The notes under the pieces are model-generated. The model had not been told where the DNA came from. It ran no database searches and saw nothing but the letters and a program-made list of their open reading frames with translations. This document shows, one piece after another, positions 8,012 to 15,947 of a stretch of DNA of 16,106 bases. How positions within the stretch are numbered: position 1 is the first letter of the stretch; each line of letters starts with the position of its first letter. The DNA comes from Methylophilaceae bacterium (GTDB lineage: Bacteria > Pseudomonadota > Gammaproteobacteria > Burkholderiales > Methylophilaceae), in NCBI GenBank assembly GCA_006844635.1, contig SPJO01000061.1:1-16106 (forward strand). Reading direction: 5' to 3'. Position numbers and translations under genes: made by a program.

Positions 8012-8404
8012 ATGCGTTCTATTAAATCAGTATTAATTTTTATTGCACTTGCCGTATTAGCTGCTTGTGCAAAGATGCCAGAAGTTTCGCCTGAAAAAGC
8101 AGCACAGTTATTTCAATCAAAAGAAGCGGTAATCATTGATGTGCGCGAGCAAGATGAGTGGGATGAGCAGCATATTGATGGTGCGATTTTGATTCCGCTT
8201 AGTGAGGTTGAAAGCCGGTTAGACGAAATCGCAAAATATCAAGATAGCACCATTATCATGCAGTGTCGCAGTGGTCGCCGCTCAGGCGAGTCGACGCAAA
8301 TGTTACTCAATGCTGGTTTTGAGAATGTCTATAACCTAAAAGGAGGCATTCTTGCTTGGGACGAAGCCAATTTGGCTACTGTAAAAGGTGCTGCCAAGCA
8401 TTGA
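8012..8404 (+). CDS. Rhodanese-domain lipoprotein
   Basis: This 130-residue protein has a lipoprotein signal peptide ending in the lipobox LAAC (Cys19). Residue +2 is Ala, not Asp, which predicts sorting to the outer membrane. A single rhodanese domain fills residues 24-118, with DVRE (43-46), the H-x-x-GA block (54-58) and the active-site loop CRSGRRS beginning at the catalytic Cys85. Rhodaneses carry a persulfide on this cysteine and move sulfane sulfur to an acceptor such as cyanide, thiols or a partner protein. A periplasmic single-domain form may handle sulfide or thiosulfate, but no sulfur-oxidation genes lie nearby. GGGAG 7 bases before the ATG supports the start. A short CCCG/CGGG inverted repeat in the preceding gap is too weak to call a terminator. 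Confidence 0.9.
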   Translation: MRSIKSVLIFIALAVLAACAKMPEVSPEKAAQLFQSKEAVIIDVREQDEWDEQHIDGAILIPLSEVESRLDEIAKYQDSTIIMQCRSGRRSGESTQMLLNAGFENVYNLKGGILAWDEANLATVKGAAKH

Positions 8405-8447
8405 TCATCTCTGCTGCGCGGCTGTGTTCTCGTGCCCGTTAACCTTT

Positions 8448-8456
8448 TGTTAGAAT
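8448..8456 (+). promoter_or_regulatory. Extended -10 element upstream of the EEP-family gene
   Basis: TGTTAGAAT is an extended -10 (TG, one base, then TAGAAT, 5 of 6 to consensus), placed 33 bases before the ATG of the next gene. No good -35 is visible, as is common with extended -10 promoters. It would start the nuclease-fold gene independently of the rhodanese gene. Confidence 0.33.
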
Positions 8457-8489
8457 AGTGGTTCACGTAAATATTGAAACACTTAACCT

Positions 8490-9686
8490 ATGACAGCGTT
8501 TACTATTGCCAGCTTTAACGTCAAAAATTTGATTGGCCCAGATCAAGAGTACTATCGTTTTGAAAGCTACACACCAGAAGAACATGCATGGAAGCAAAAC
8601 TGGCTGGCAAACCAATTGCTGACAATGAATGCAGATATTGTCTGTTTTCAGGAGATATTTGATCAACGGTCACTGCAATCAGTGCTTGATGAAACCAATG
8701 AGTTGGGTAGTGACCTGAATGAAGACGCTATTCCAGACAAGTCTAAACGCTATCACCGTAAAGCGATTTTTCGTAAGCTACAGTTTGATACATATAAACC
8801 AGAACAGTTGTTTTTTGCCCCTAATGTTGAAGATGGGGAACCAGGAAAAAGGCGGCCTGGGCTAGCGGTGGTTTCTCGGCATGGCTTTGTAGAAAAGCCA
8901 GTCATTATTCAACAACTTGATCAACCACTAACGATAGATTTCCCCACTGAAGGTTATAACAGTTCAGAGAAGGCGGGGCAGTATACGCTAACCAAACTCT
9001 CGCGACCGGTAATCAAAGCTAAAATTGAAATTGGTGGGCAAGTCGTGACGGTATTTAATTGTCACCTGAAATCCAAGCTCGGAGAATATTTAAAACCTGA
9101 AGATGCTGCTTTCGCACCGGAAGCTGATTTAGTACATTACCACCCAGTCGCACGTGCCATGGGCGAGTTGCGTGCTATGTTGAGGCGGACCGCTGAGGCT
9201 TATGTCTTACGAAGTTTGATTGTCGATGAGCTAAGGCAAGACAATCCTGTGATGGTATTAGGTGACTTCAATGATAGCGAGTACTCCGTGTCTTCATCAA
9301 TGATTCGAGGTGAAAAGGCTTTTAAGAACTATGCGTGGATGCGTCGCCATGACGCTGAGCATAAGGGTGATCGCTATAGTGAGTCGGAAGACACGATTAT
9401 TCGTAGTCAGATTGAACAATATTTGCTCACCAGTGCTGAAATGCAGTTTATACAGCAAAGTCAGCGGGATATGGTTTACACCTCGGCTTTTGGTGGTGTT
9501 TACGAAAGCATCGACCAAATCCTGATGTCACACCATTTTATTGAAGGCGGTCCCAATTTAATTGGGAAAATGGAGTATTTCAGTACCTTTAATGACCATA
9601 TTACTAACGGTGCTCACCCGGATGCACCGTACAATAAACTAGCCTCTGACCATGGACAAATTATGGCGCATATGCGTTTGTTATAA
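8490..9686 (+). CDS. Endonuclease/exonuclease/phosphatase (EEP)-fold protein
   Basis: This 398-residue protein has no signal peptide, so it is probably cytoplasmic. The metal-dependent phosphoesterase signatures of the DNase I/exonuclease III/sphingomyelinase superfamily are in order: SFNVKNL (8-14, Asn10), CFQEIF (52-57, Glu55 as the Mg ligand), FNCHLKS (189-195, His192), LGDFNDSEYS (257-266, Asp259 and Asn261) and the terminal SDH (386-388). The fold hydrolyses phosphodiester or phosphomonoester bonds. The substrate cannot be read from the sequence, and the exact subfamily is not recognised. An insert around residues 205-250, rich in charged and Ala residues, separates the middle motifs. 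It converges on the DUF4189 gene with 25 bases between stop codons and no hairpin terminator. Confidence 0.87.
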   Translation: MTAFTIASFNVKNLIGPDQEYYRFESYTPEEHAWKQNWLANQLLTMNADIVCFQEIFDQRSLQSVLDETNELGSDLNEDAIPDKSKRYHRKAIFRKLQFDTYKPEQLFFAPNVEDGEPGKRRPGLAVVSRHGFVEKPVIIQQLDQPLTIDFPTEGYNSSEKAGQYTLTKLSRPVIKAKIEIGGQVVTVFNCHLKSKLGEYLKPEDAAFAPEADLVHYHPVARAMGELRAMLRRTAEAYVLRSLIVDELRQDNPVMVLGDFNDSEYSVSSSMIRGEKAFKNYAWMRRHDAEHKGDRYSESEDTIIRSQIEQYLLTSAEMQFIQQSQRDMVYTSAFGGVYESIDQILMSHHFIEGGPNLIGKMEYFSTFNDHITNGAHPDAPYNKLASDHGQIMAHMRLL

Positions 9687-9711
9687 GCTTTATACGAATG
9701 GACACAAGCAG

Positions 9712-11046
9712 TTATTTAAAGCCACGATTACAACCAGATACAACAATATGGCAGCTTCGACCACTTATCTTTTGACAGTTTTTTAACGCAATGCGTTTCG
9801 ATTGGACTAACCTCTCATGACGACTCCAGCCGTAATGGCCGCTATCACGACTTTCTGCATATGCTGCACATGTTACAAAATTAACAACTTCACTGCATTT
9901 TTCTTTGCTCTTGGTTTTACATTCACGCAATGTATTCCAGTGCGCAAAATCTGATTTGTGATAGTTAGTTTTGAGTACTGGTGGAGCCTTTCCTTTTTCG
10001 GGCTTAGCAATTGAGCCATAATAAAATATTTTGTTATTAGCGCTACCATCGCCATTTGAACAAAAAGACCAGTTAACATGACACGAGTCTCCAGTCTCTT
10101 CTCGACAATAAATGTTCGCCTCACTTTTTGCATTGCTTAGGCTACTATCTTCAACTAAGTAAATTTGATCGCCATGATGAGGAAATGCCGCTGCTGCACA
10201 ATTTTGGAAGCTCATTTGGGTCCGACATTCATTAGCAGATTTTGGGTGCTTTTTTTTGCAATAAGCCAGCGCTGAGGATTCAGCAGCTTTAGCTGAGCCG
10301 TAATTCCATGAGAAATAAGGGGTGTCATAATGCATAGCCGTTGCGCCCCAGTTGATCACTTCCGGTTCGACCATTGCATTTTTAGGTGGTGCTTCTTGCG
10401 GGGCCAACGATGCTAAGTAATCCATACATTGATTATGTTCTATTTGACACTGGTTGTTAGTCACGCAGTTACTACCTTTGCATCTGCGTGCTTCAGCTGC
10501 GCATTGATGGTAGTCCTTATTGCAATCACCCGTATGAGTCGGTAGCTCGGGTTCCAGATAGATATCTGTTTGCGCGTCAGCATGCATTTCTTCTGAGCGG
10601 TAATTTGTTAAGCAACCCCATTGCCCAGGGCGGCCAACTACTGTTAGTGACTGGGTTGGTTTGATGTACTCATGGCACACTGACTCCCCTAGTGGTGGCT
10701 GCACTATAGGTTGCACAGGCACTCCTTTTCGGATTATTTTAAAAACCCTTATTATTTCTCGTCCTTGTTGTGCCTTACTCTTTTTTGGTTGTTTTTTATA
10801 ATAAGTGAGTCTAAATCCTAATGTCGCATTTTTAGTGCCATTGGCATTTAATGTAGGGTGGTTCCAATTTCGACATGAGTGCGTATCCGGCGGTAGTTTG
10901 GCCGTCATTGCCTTTTTATGGCCGTGGGTTTGAATGAATTCAACAGGATATTCTGATGCGTTGTATATGCATACAGCAGCCGCATCTAATGCTGTAAAGT
11001 TAAGAATAGTCATGACAATTAACAGTAAAAAACTCTTTAAAGACAT
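9712..11046 (-). CDS. Secreted cysteine-rich protein with two DUF4189 domains
   Basis: The protein has 444 residues and an N-terminal Sec signal peptide (hydrophobic 5-20, cleavage likely near DAAA, 21-24). It falls into three parts. Residues 25-165 resemble nothing I can name. A compact six-cysteine cluster follows (175-207, spacing C-x6-C-x6-C-x4-C-x5-C-x6-C). Two tandem DUF4189 domains follow, 233-329 (starting WGATAMHY) and 342-439 (starting YYGSIAKP). Each DUF4189 copy repeats an A-x-x-x-C...C...C pattern with further cysteines, so the mature protein should hold many disulfides and act in the periplasm or outside. DUF4189 has no assigned biochemical function. AAGGAAAT before the ATG supports the start. 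It diverges from the diguanylate cyclase gene. Confidence 0.8.
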   Translation of the reverse strand: MSLKSFLLLIVMTILNFTALDAAAVCIYNASEYPVEFIQTHGHKKAMTAKLPPDTHSCRNWNHPTLNANGTKNATLGFRLTYYKKQPKKSKAQQGREIIRVFKIIRKGVPVQPIVQPPLGESVCHEYIKPTQSLTVVGRPGQWGCLTNYRSEEMHADAQTDIYLEPELPTHTGDCNKDYHQCAAEARRCKGSNCVTNNQCQIEHNQCMDYLASLAPQEAPPKNAMVEPEVINWGATAMHYDTPYFSWNYGSAKAAESSALAYCKKKHPKSANECRTQMSFQNCAAAAFPHHGDQIYLVEDSSLSNAKSEANIYCREETGDSCHVNWSFCSNGDGSANNKIFYYGSIAKPEKGKAPPVLKTNYHKSDFAHWNTLRECKTKSKEKCSEVVNFVTCAAYAESRDSGHYGWSRHERLVQSKRIALKNCQKISGRSCHIVVSGCNRGFK

Positions 11047-11075
11047 TGTTATTTCCTTTTCTTTCCAGTCTTATA

Positions 11076-11094
11076 TCAATTATATTTTAATTGA
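11076..11094 (-). promoter_or_regulatory. Inverted repeat covering a perfect -10 box of the DUF4189 gene
   Basis: TCAATTA and TAATTGA form a perfect 7-bp inverted repeat with a 5-bp spacer. On the minus strand a perfect TATAAT (11079-11084) lies inside it, about 33 bases before the DUF4189 start codon. The -35 region is weak (TAGATG at 17 bp). A repressor dimer bound here would block the promoter, but the repeat is all A/T except its ends and may be fortuitous. Confidence 0.35.
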
Positions 11095-11259
11095 ATGTTT
11101 TCATCTAGAATAGTGGTGAGTATACAAGGCACTGCACTGTGTTAAGTTGGTTTAGTTTGCGCTATCTATTTCCATAGTTGTTAATGGGTATAAATGCAGC
11201 AATAATTGCTTGCTTCAGACACTGCCATAAGTGTAGTATGGATTTGGTATTAGGGTGTG

Positions 11260-11289
11260 TTGACCGTTGCTTAAGCAATAACTTATGAA
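11260..11289 (+). promoter_or_regulatory. Candidate promoter of the diguanylate cyclase gene with a palindrome in the spacer
   Basis: TTGACC (11260-11265, 5 of 6) is followed after 18 bp by TATGAA (11284-11289, 4 of 6), just upstream of the GGDEF gene's ribosome site. The spacer holds the perfect 12-bp palindrome TTGCTTAAGCAA (11267-11278). Half of it (TTAAGCAA) recurs at 11303-11310. A palindrome between -35 and -10 is a usual operator position. Nothing else is recognisable in the 11047-11317 gap. Confidence 0.35.
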
Positions 11290-11317
11290 GGCAGCAAGGC
11301 TGTTAAGCAAGGTGTAG

Positions 11318-12379
11318 ATGATTACAAGTATTAAAGCAAGTTTAGACAATATAAAAGATTCTTATCAGGTCTTTTACCTCGTGATGGTAGTCGCTGGTTT
11401 GATGCATGCATTTTTCCTATTCCTCTTCCTTTGGCTAGACATTCAAGAATTGGTTGCAGTCAATGTATTGAGTTGTTTTGTTTACCTTCTGTGTGCGCAT
11501 TTATTTGTTAACGACCCAGATAGAAAAGACTATCGCTTAATTGCTTTTATTACGATGGTTGAAGTGATTGCACATGCCTACGTTGTCAGCTACTACATAG
11601 GCTTAGATAGCGGTTTTCATTATTACATTCTTATGCTGACCGTTATTCCAATGATTAATGTTGGAATTGCATTCTACGCCAATTTAATCAGGCTGGTTGG
11701 CACATCAATAGCCTATGTGTTCCTGCTGCAATGGTTAGGCGGCGCTTCGCCAATCTATCAGCTTGACCCAAATACATTATTATTTATGCACAATGCTAAC
11801 GTTGTTGTGCTGATATTTGGCATTGGTACTATCTGGCTTAATATTTTACATGTCCTGCTAAAGGAGAGAACGGTGCTTTCTGACTTGGCAACGACAGATA
11901 AGCTAACTGGTTTGTATAACAGGCATGGTTTTATGGCGCTGGTTGAGCAAGAAGTCAATGAGGAAATGCAGCGCATTGATTCGCTTTCAATATTGGTGCT
12001 AGATGTTGATTTATTTAAAGAGGTGAATGATCAGTATGGCCATCAGTGTGGCGATTATGTGCTTTCAAAATTAGCAAAAGTGATGCGCGCTGTTTTAAGG
12101 AAGCATGAAATGATTGCGCGTTGGGGTGGTGATGAGTTTATTGTGTTATTGCCAGATACGGACGAAACTGAGTTATCAGCTTTAGCCGAGCGTTTACGTT
12201 TAGAGGTAGCCAAAACCGCATTTAACTACCAAAACCACGAAGTCACTATTTCTGTGAGCATTGGTGGTACAACTTACCAACCAGGGGATTCATTTGAGTC
12301 GCTTGCCTCAAGGGCAGATAGAGCGTTATATAAAGGCAAAAACGATGGGCGCAATGCTTTCAATGTGTTGTTTGTATAA
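11318..12379 (+). CDS. Membrane-bound diguanylate cyclase (six TM helices plus GGDEF)
   Basis: This 353-residue inner-membrane protein makes cyclic di-GMP from two GTP. Residues 17-180 contain six predicted transmembrane helices, with a short outward segment IGLDSGFHYYI of the kind seen in other membrane sensors. The GGDEF domain (about 187-353) carries LTGLYNRHGF (196-205), the metal site LDVDLFKEVND (228-238), the intact active-site motif GGDEF (270-274) and SIGG downstream. The product-inhibition I-site, RxxD in the equivalent position of PleD, reads RKHE (261-264), so c-di-GMP feedback binding may be weakened. AAGG 5 bases upstream supports the ATG. A ten-codon in-frame open stretch directly upstream ends in a TAG abutting this ATG and is probably chance. 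What the membrane part senses is unknown. Confidence 0.92.
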   Translation: MITSIKASLDNIKDSYQVFYLVMVVAGLMHAFFLFLFLWLDIQELVAVNVLSCFVYLLCAHLFVNDPDRKDYRLIAFITMVEVIAHAYVVSYYIGLDSGFHYYILMLTVIPMINVGIAFYANLIRLVGTSIAYVFLLQWLGGASPIYQLDPNTLLFMHNANVVVLIFGIGTIWLNILHVLLKERTVLSDLATTDKLTGLYNRHGFMALVEQEVNEEMQRIDSLSILVLDVDLFKEVNDQYGHQCGDYVLSKLAKVMRAVLRKHEMIARWGGDEFIVLLPDTDETELSALAERLRLEVAKTAFNYQNHEVTISVSIGGTTYQPGDSFESLASRADRALYKGKNDGRNAFNVLFV

Positions 12380-12442
12380 ATATTGCAAACATCGCACTTT
12401 TTGCTAATTCTTGTTTTAGCTTATAGGGAAATCAAGTCTCAA

Positions 12443-12471
12443 TTGGTCTAGCGCTTCCTATCTGCTATAGT
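12443..12471 (+). promoter_or_regulatory. Candidate sigma-70 promoter of the acyltransferase gene
   Basis: TTGGTC (12443-12448, 3 of 6) and TATAGT (12466-12471, 5 of 6) are separated by exactly 17 bp. Initiation near 12478 would leave a 5' leader of about 64 nt before the TTG start. No hairpin terminator stands between the GGDEF gene and this site, so partial read-through is also possible. Confidence 0.33.
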
Positions 12472-12541
12472 TTTATCCAGTTGCATATGTCGTTCATACT
12501 ACACGGACGAACTCAACAAACCCTCAAGTTTTGGAATTTAA

Positions 12542-13714
12542 TTGAATCAAGGCTTATCCATATTTTTAAATATTTCGCGCTGGTTTGCCGCATTTTTGGT
12601 TTTAGTAGATCATCTTCGACACATGATTCTTGTTAATATTGATGATGTTGAGCAAAAGACCTTTATTTGCAAACTCCTTTATTTCGGTACAGGGTTAGGC
12701 CATCAAGCGGTTATTGTTTTCTTTGTGATCAGCGGGTATCTAGTTGGTGCGTTGACATTAAAGAAGTGGCAGAAAAACGGCCCTAATTTTAAAGCTTATA
12801 TTTCTGCACGCGTGAGTCGTATTTATACTGCATTAATACCCGCGCTCATTGTTGGATTCATTCTAGATTTCACGGGCTTACATTGGTTTAATGCGAGTGA
12901 ATTGTATACAAACAGAGAACAGTACCGTATCAACTCTCTGATTACTGACATTAGCGCACATTTAGACTTCACAACCTTTGCTGGAAATTTATTTATGATG
13001 CAAAGAGTTGTTGTTGAACATTTGGGTAGTAATGGACCACTTTGGAGTCTTGCCAATGAGTGGTGGTACTATTGTATTTTTGCTTTCATTGGAATAGCCA
13101 TGACTAGTGTGGGTAATAAAAAAACTGTTTTTTTAGCTGCTGCGATTCTTCTTGCCAGCTTACTTCCATTTAAAATGGTGGCTTGGGGTTTAATCTGGTC
13201 GTTAGGGTTTGTGGTGCATGCTTGGATTAATTCTCAGGTGTGGCGTCCCCACCCATTAGTTGGGGTTAGTTTCTTTTTTACGACCATGGTGGCAAGCCGC
13301 TATATTAATATTGGCGATGGAATAGCTAATGAATTTATTAGTGACTTATTGGTCGGTGTTGGCTATGTTGCGGCCTTAGTCAGCGTAAGTAATATGACGA
13401 TGCTGCCTTTAAAGCGCTTCAATGCATTTTTGGCGGACTTTTCTTATAGCACCTATCTTACTCACTTTCCTGCCATGTTGCTCTTAACAGCTATAGGGTA
13501 TCAAGTCTTCGGTTTGAAGTTTCAAGTACAGCCTAGTGCTTATGGATGGCTTTATATTTCAGGGCTGATAATGCTTCTATATGTATATTGTTTAGGCTTT
13601 TCTTTGTTGACTGAAAGACATACAAGCTTCGTTAGAAATAAGCTAGATTCATACTTGGGGTTAGCGCCGCGGCGTGCCGCAACCAATAAATTTCCAGCAA
13701 CAGTTTCTAAATAG
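12542..13714 (+). CDS. Acyltransferase-3 family (OafA/YrhL type) membrane O-acyltransferase
   Basis: This 390-residue polytopic inner-membrane protein has about ten hydrophobic helices. Family signatures are the N-terminal SRWFAAFLVLVDHLRH (12-27) with the invariant Arg13 and candidate catalytic His24, the VFFVISGYLVGA block (59-70), the ARVSRIYTALIPAL block (89-102) and SYSTYLTHFP near the C terminus. Such enzymes move acetyl or other acyl groups across the membrane onto surface polysaccharide, O-antigen, peptidoglycan or lipid. The acceptor here is unknown, since no glycan genes adjoin it, and no SGNH domain is fused. The start is TTG; GGA lies 6 bases upstream and no ATG precedes the conserved region. 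It converges on the helicase gene across a 98-bp gap without a clear terminator. Confidence 0.88.
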   Translation: MNQGLSIFLNISRWFAAFLVLVDHLRHMILVNIDDVEQKTFICKLLYFGTGLGHQAVIVFFVISGYLVGALTLKKWQKNGPNFKAYISARVSRIYTALIPALIVGFILDFTGLHWFNASELYTNREQYRINSLITDISAHLDFTTFAGNLFMMQRVVVEHLGSNGPLWSLANEWWYYCIFAFIGIAMTSVGNKKTVFLAAAILLASLLPFKMVAWGLIWSLGFVVHAWINSQVWRPHPLVGVSFFFTTMVASRYINIGDGIANEFISDLLVGVGYVAALVSVSNMTMLPLKRFNAFLADFSYSTYLTHFPAMLLLTAIGYQVFGLKFQVQPSAYGWLYISGLIMLLYVYCLGFSLLTERHTSFVRNKLDSYLGLAPRRAATNKFPATVSK

Positions 13715-13812
13715 CTTTAAGAGTAAGTCGATTGAACACACCTTTATTAACTACGCATTAAGGTTTGCAGGAGTGCATAAGTTTCTAGCATAAAGAAATG
13801 TCAAAGAGTAAC

Positions 13813-15342
13813 CTACATTTTGAGGTTTAGGTCTACTTCTTTAGTAGTGCTTCCATAACCTTTCTGGGTAAGAAGCGCTTTTTGCGTATAGGATGAGACT
13901 TTCTCTCTTAATGCAGGAATTTGAGTACGTGCAGTGAAAATGCTGGGAAATTTATAACTTAACCATGCATACAGGCTAATGTGTTGGCTGATTATTTCGG
14001 CCTGTTCTAGATATTTGCTATCACTACCGTCAAGCCAGCGTGGCGTAACGGGAAGTGGGTGTGGTTTGTTGGCATCAATGCTTTCGGTGCATTGCGTGAA
14101 GTAATCCTTTTCGATGGATACTTGGATTGATAGCGGTGCACAGGTAAGGGCATATTTATCGATAAAGGCCATGTTCGGTGCGATTTCATCGACGATGAGC
14201 GCTTGGGTATATTGTGCACTGGCGTGTGTCAGCGCACAAAGGCTATCTTCTGCACGCAAGCGTTCGTTCAAGTAAGCAATGCATTCTGCTATCCGATTGG
14301 TGTGCAGTTTACTTGCAATGCTTTGTAAGTCGGTTAGCTGCATTGCAATCGGTAGGTGGGTTATCTGCGCGGTATCATCCGCGGTTAGCATATGTTCAAT
14401 ATGAATCTGCTCATCATCCTCAAGCACATTGACATAGCCTGTTTCATAGACACCATAACGGCCGGCACGTCCAGCGATTTGACGAACTTCAGTTGCGTTA
14501 AGTAGGCGTGAGGCAATGCCATCATATTTATGCGTGCTAGCAAAGATGACTCTTCTAATAGGTAAATTAAGACCCATCCCAATAGCATCTGTGGCAACGA
14601 GGATGTCAGCATCGCCTGACAAGAACCTTTCTGATTCGTGTCGTCTAACCTCAGGCGATAACGCGCCATAGATGCTAGCAACTGAATAGCCCCAATGCCG
14701 GAACCGAGCGGATAATGTTAAGACATCTTTTCGGCTAAAGGCAATCATGGCATCACCCTTTTGTAGCTGCTTCATTAATGTCGGCTTATTGTAGTGTGCA
14801 CCACATAAGCTATCCTCCTGCATGACTAAAGGTGTTTTCCTTTCCAAGTAGCTTATTTCATAAGGCTCTTGCAAGCTATCTAGCGCACGTGTGCAAAGAT
14901 GTGTAACGGCATTAGATCCACAAATAAACACTTGCTTTGCGGGCACGCCGACAAGCGCCGTAGTCCATGCTTGACCCCGGTCAGGATCTTGCAACATTTG
15001 AATTTCATCAATAACAGCGACATCAACCGTGCGTTTGCTGTGCATCATTTCAATGGTGGAGGCTGTATGTTGAGCGCCTTCCATAAAAACGCGTTCTTCA
15101 CCTGTGATTAGGTTACATGGGACACCTGCTTTGACTAAGCTATCCCTAACCTCCATGGCGAGTAGTCGTAAAGGGGCTAAATAGACCCCAGACTTTGCTT
15201 TTGTTAATGCATTGAGCGCGTGGTAGGTTTTGCCAGAGTTGGTTGGCCCTAGATAGAAGTGATGTTGGCGATTAAGCTTTCTTGCTAAACTAAATCCTGC
15301 TGCATATGTATGAAAAATATTGAGACGATGGGTTTCACTCAA
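13813..15342 (-). CDS. Suv3-like DExH-type ATP-dependent RNA helicase
   Basis: This 509-residue superfamily 2 helicase resembles mitochondrial Suv3/SUPV3L1, the helicase partner of RNA-degrading complexes. Motif I is GPTNSGKT (32-39), Ia APLRLLAMEV (56-65) and motif II DEIQM (112-116), the DEIQ form typical of Suv3 rather than DEAD/DEAH. Motif III-like ICGSNAV follows, then motif V VATDAIGMGLNLP (249-261) and VI QIAGRAGRYG (288-297). A segment like the Suv3 C-terminal domain (YAWLSYKFPSIF, about 462-475) is present, and the long N-terminal domain of the human protein is absent. The start is TTG; its first bases overlap the DUF4202 stop (TTGA), AAGG lies about 7-8 bases upstream and no nearby in-frame ATG exists, implying translational coupling. 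A role in RNA unwinding or turnover is inferred from the family. Confidence 0.87.
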   Translation of the reverse strand: MSETHRLNIFHTYAAGFSLARKLNRQHHFYLGPTNSGKTYHALNALTKAKSGVYLAPLRLLAMEVRDSLVKAGVPCNLITGEERVFMEGAQHTASTIEMMHSKRTVDVAVIDEIQMLQDPDRGQAWTTALVGVPAKQVFICGSNAVTHLCTRALDSLQEPYEISYLERKTPLVMQEDSLCGAHYNKPTLMKQLQKGDAMIAFSRKDVLTLSARFRHWGYSVASIYGALSPEVRRHESERFLSGDADILVATDAIGMGLNLPIRRVIFASTHKYDGIASRLLNATEVRQIAGRAGRYGVYETGYVNVLEDDEQIHIEHMLTADDTAQITHLPIAMQLTDLQSIASKLHTNRIAECIAYLNERLRAEDSLCALTHASAQYTQALIVDEIAPNMAFIDKYALTCAPLSIQVSIEKDYFTQCTESIDANKPHPLPVTPRWLDGSDSKYLEQAEIISQHISLYAWLSYKFPSIFTARTQIPALREKVSSYTQKALLTQKGYGSTTKEVDLNLKM

Positions 15343-15941
15343 GCGACAGCCTTCTGTACGACGGGGAGGAGGTGTTCAGGGATATGAATCAAACTGAGGG
15401 CAGCCTGTTGACCTTTTGCAGACATCTTTAAGTAAGACTTACGCAAAATGGAAATAAACTTTTCTTCACTATAGTCGTGGTATTTTTCAACAAAACTTTC
15501 TAAATCATGCTCCAGAAATGCCAGCACAATAATGTCTTCGAGCATTTGTGTTTCAGGGTTTGTTCGCAAGTTTTCTTTTTTTAGCAAACTACTGACTTGC
15601 TGGATCATCTCGCTATCGTAGCCATGTTCAGCCATCACTTTACTGGCAACATCTGCATGAAAGCGTTTGAGCTTGCCACGCCATTGCATATAGCCCGGTT
15701 TTGTCATGGGAAAGTCACTACGCGGCACGGTCCAGCGTTGGATGTGCTGAGCACGCGCCGCTAGTTGTAATGATTCCGATGCATCTGGTGCATAGCGATT
15801 TAACATTTCACTTAAACGCGCTGCATAAACAAGCTCTTTCGGCTCTTTTTTACCATCAATCGTCACCATGTTTGGATCACGCGCATTGAGAGTATCAAAG
15901 TGCGCGATAGTTTGATGGAACCGTTCTAGGTCTATGGCCAT
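15339..15941 (-). CDS. DUF4202 domain protein
   Basis: This 200-residue soluble protein has no signal peptide or membrane helix. It matches the DUF4202 pattern as I know it: an N-terminal block FDTLNARDPN (15-24), LVYAARLSEML (37-47), an alpha-helical middle with AARAQHIQRWTVPRSDFP (62-79), WRGKLKRFHAD (86-96), and a C-terminal ED-x-x-VLAFLEHDLESF helix (about 134-147). The conserved His, Arg and Asp/Glu positions in AQHIQRW, FHAD and LEHDLE suggest an HD-like helical metal or nucleotide site, but that is inference. No function is established. It lies 6 bases after the MetY-like gene and overlaps the helicase start by 4 bases, so the three probably form one transcript. Confidence 0.8.
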   Translation of the reverse strand: MAIDLERFHQTIAHFDTLNARDPNMVTIDGKKEPKELVYAARLSEMLNRYAPDASESLQLAARAQHIQRWTVPRSDFPMTKPGYMQWRGKLKRFHADVASKVMAEHGYDSEMIQQVSSLLKKENLRTNPETQMLEDIIVLAFLEHDLESFVEKYHDYSEEKFISILRKSYLKMSAKGQQAALSLIHIPEHLLPVVQKAVA

Positions 15942-15947
15942 TATTGT

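Noticed and set aside
11285..11317. Ten-codon open stretch (MKAARLLSKV) whose TAG abuts the GGDEF start codon
   Set aside because: It has no ribosome site of its own and its ATG overlaps the candidate -10 box, so chance is the simpler reading.
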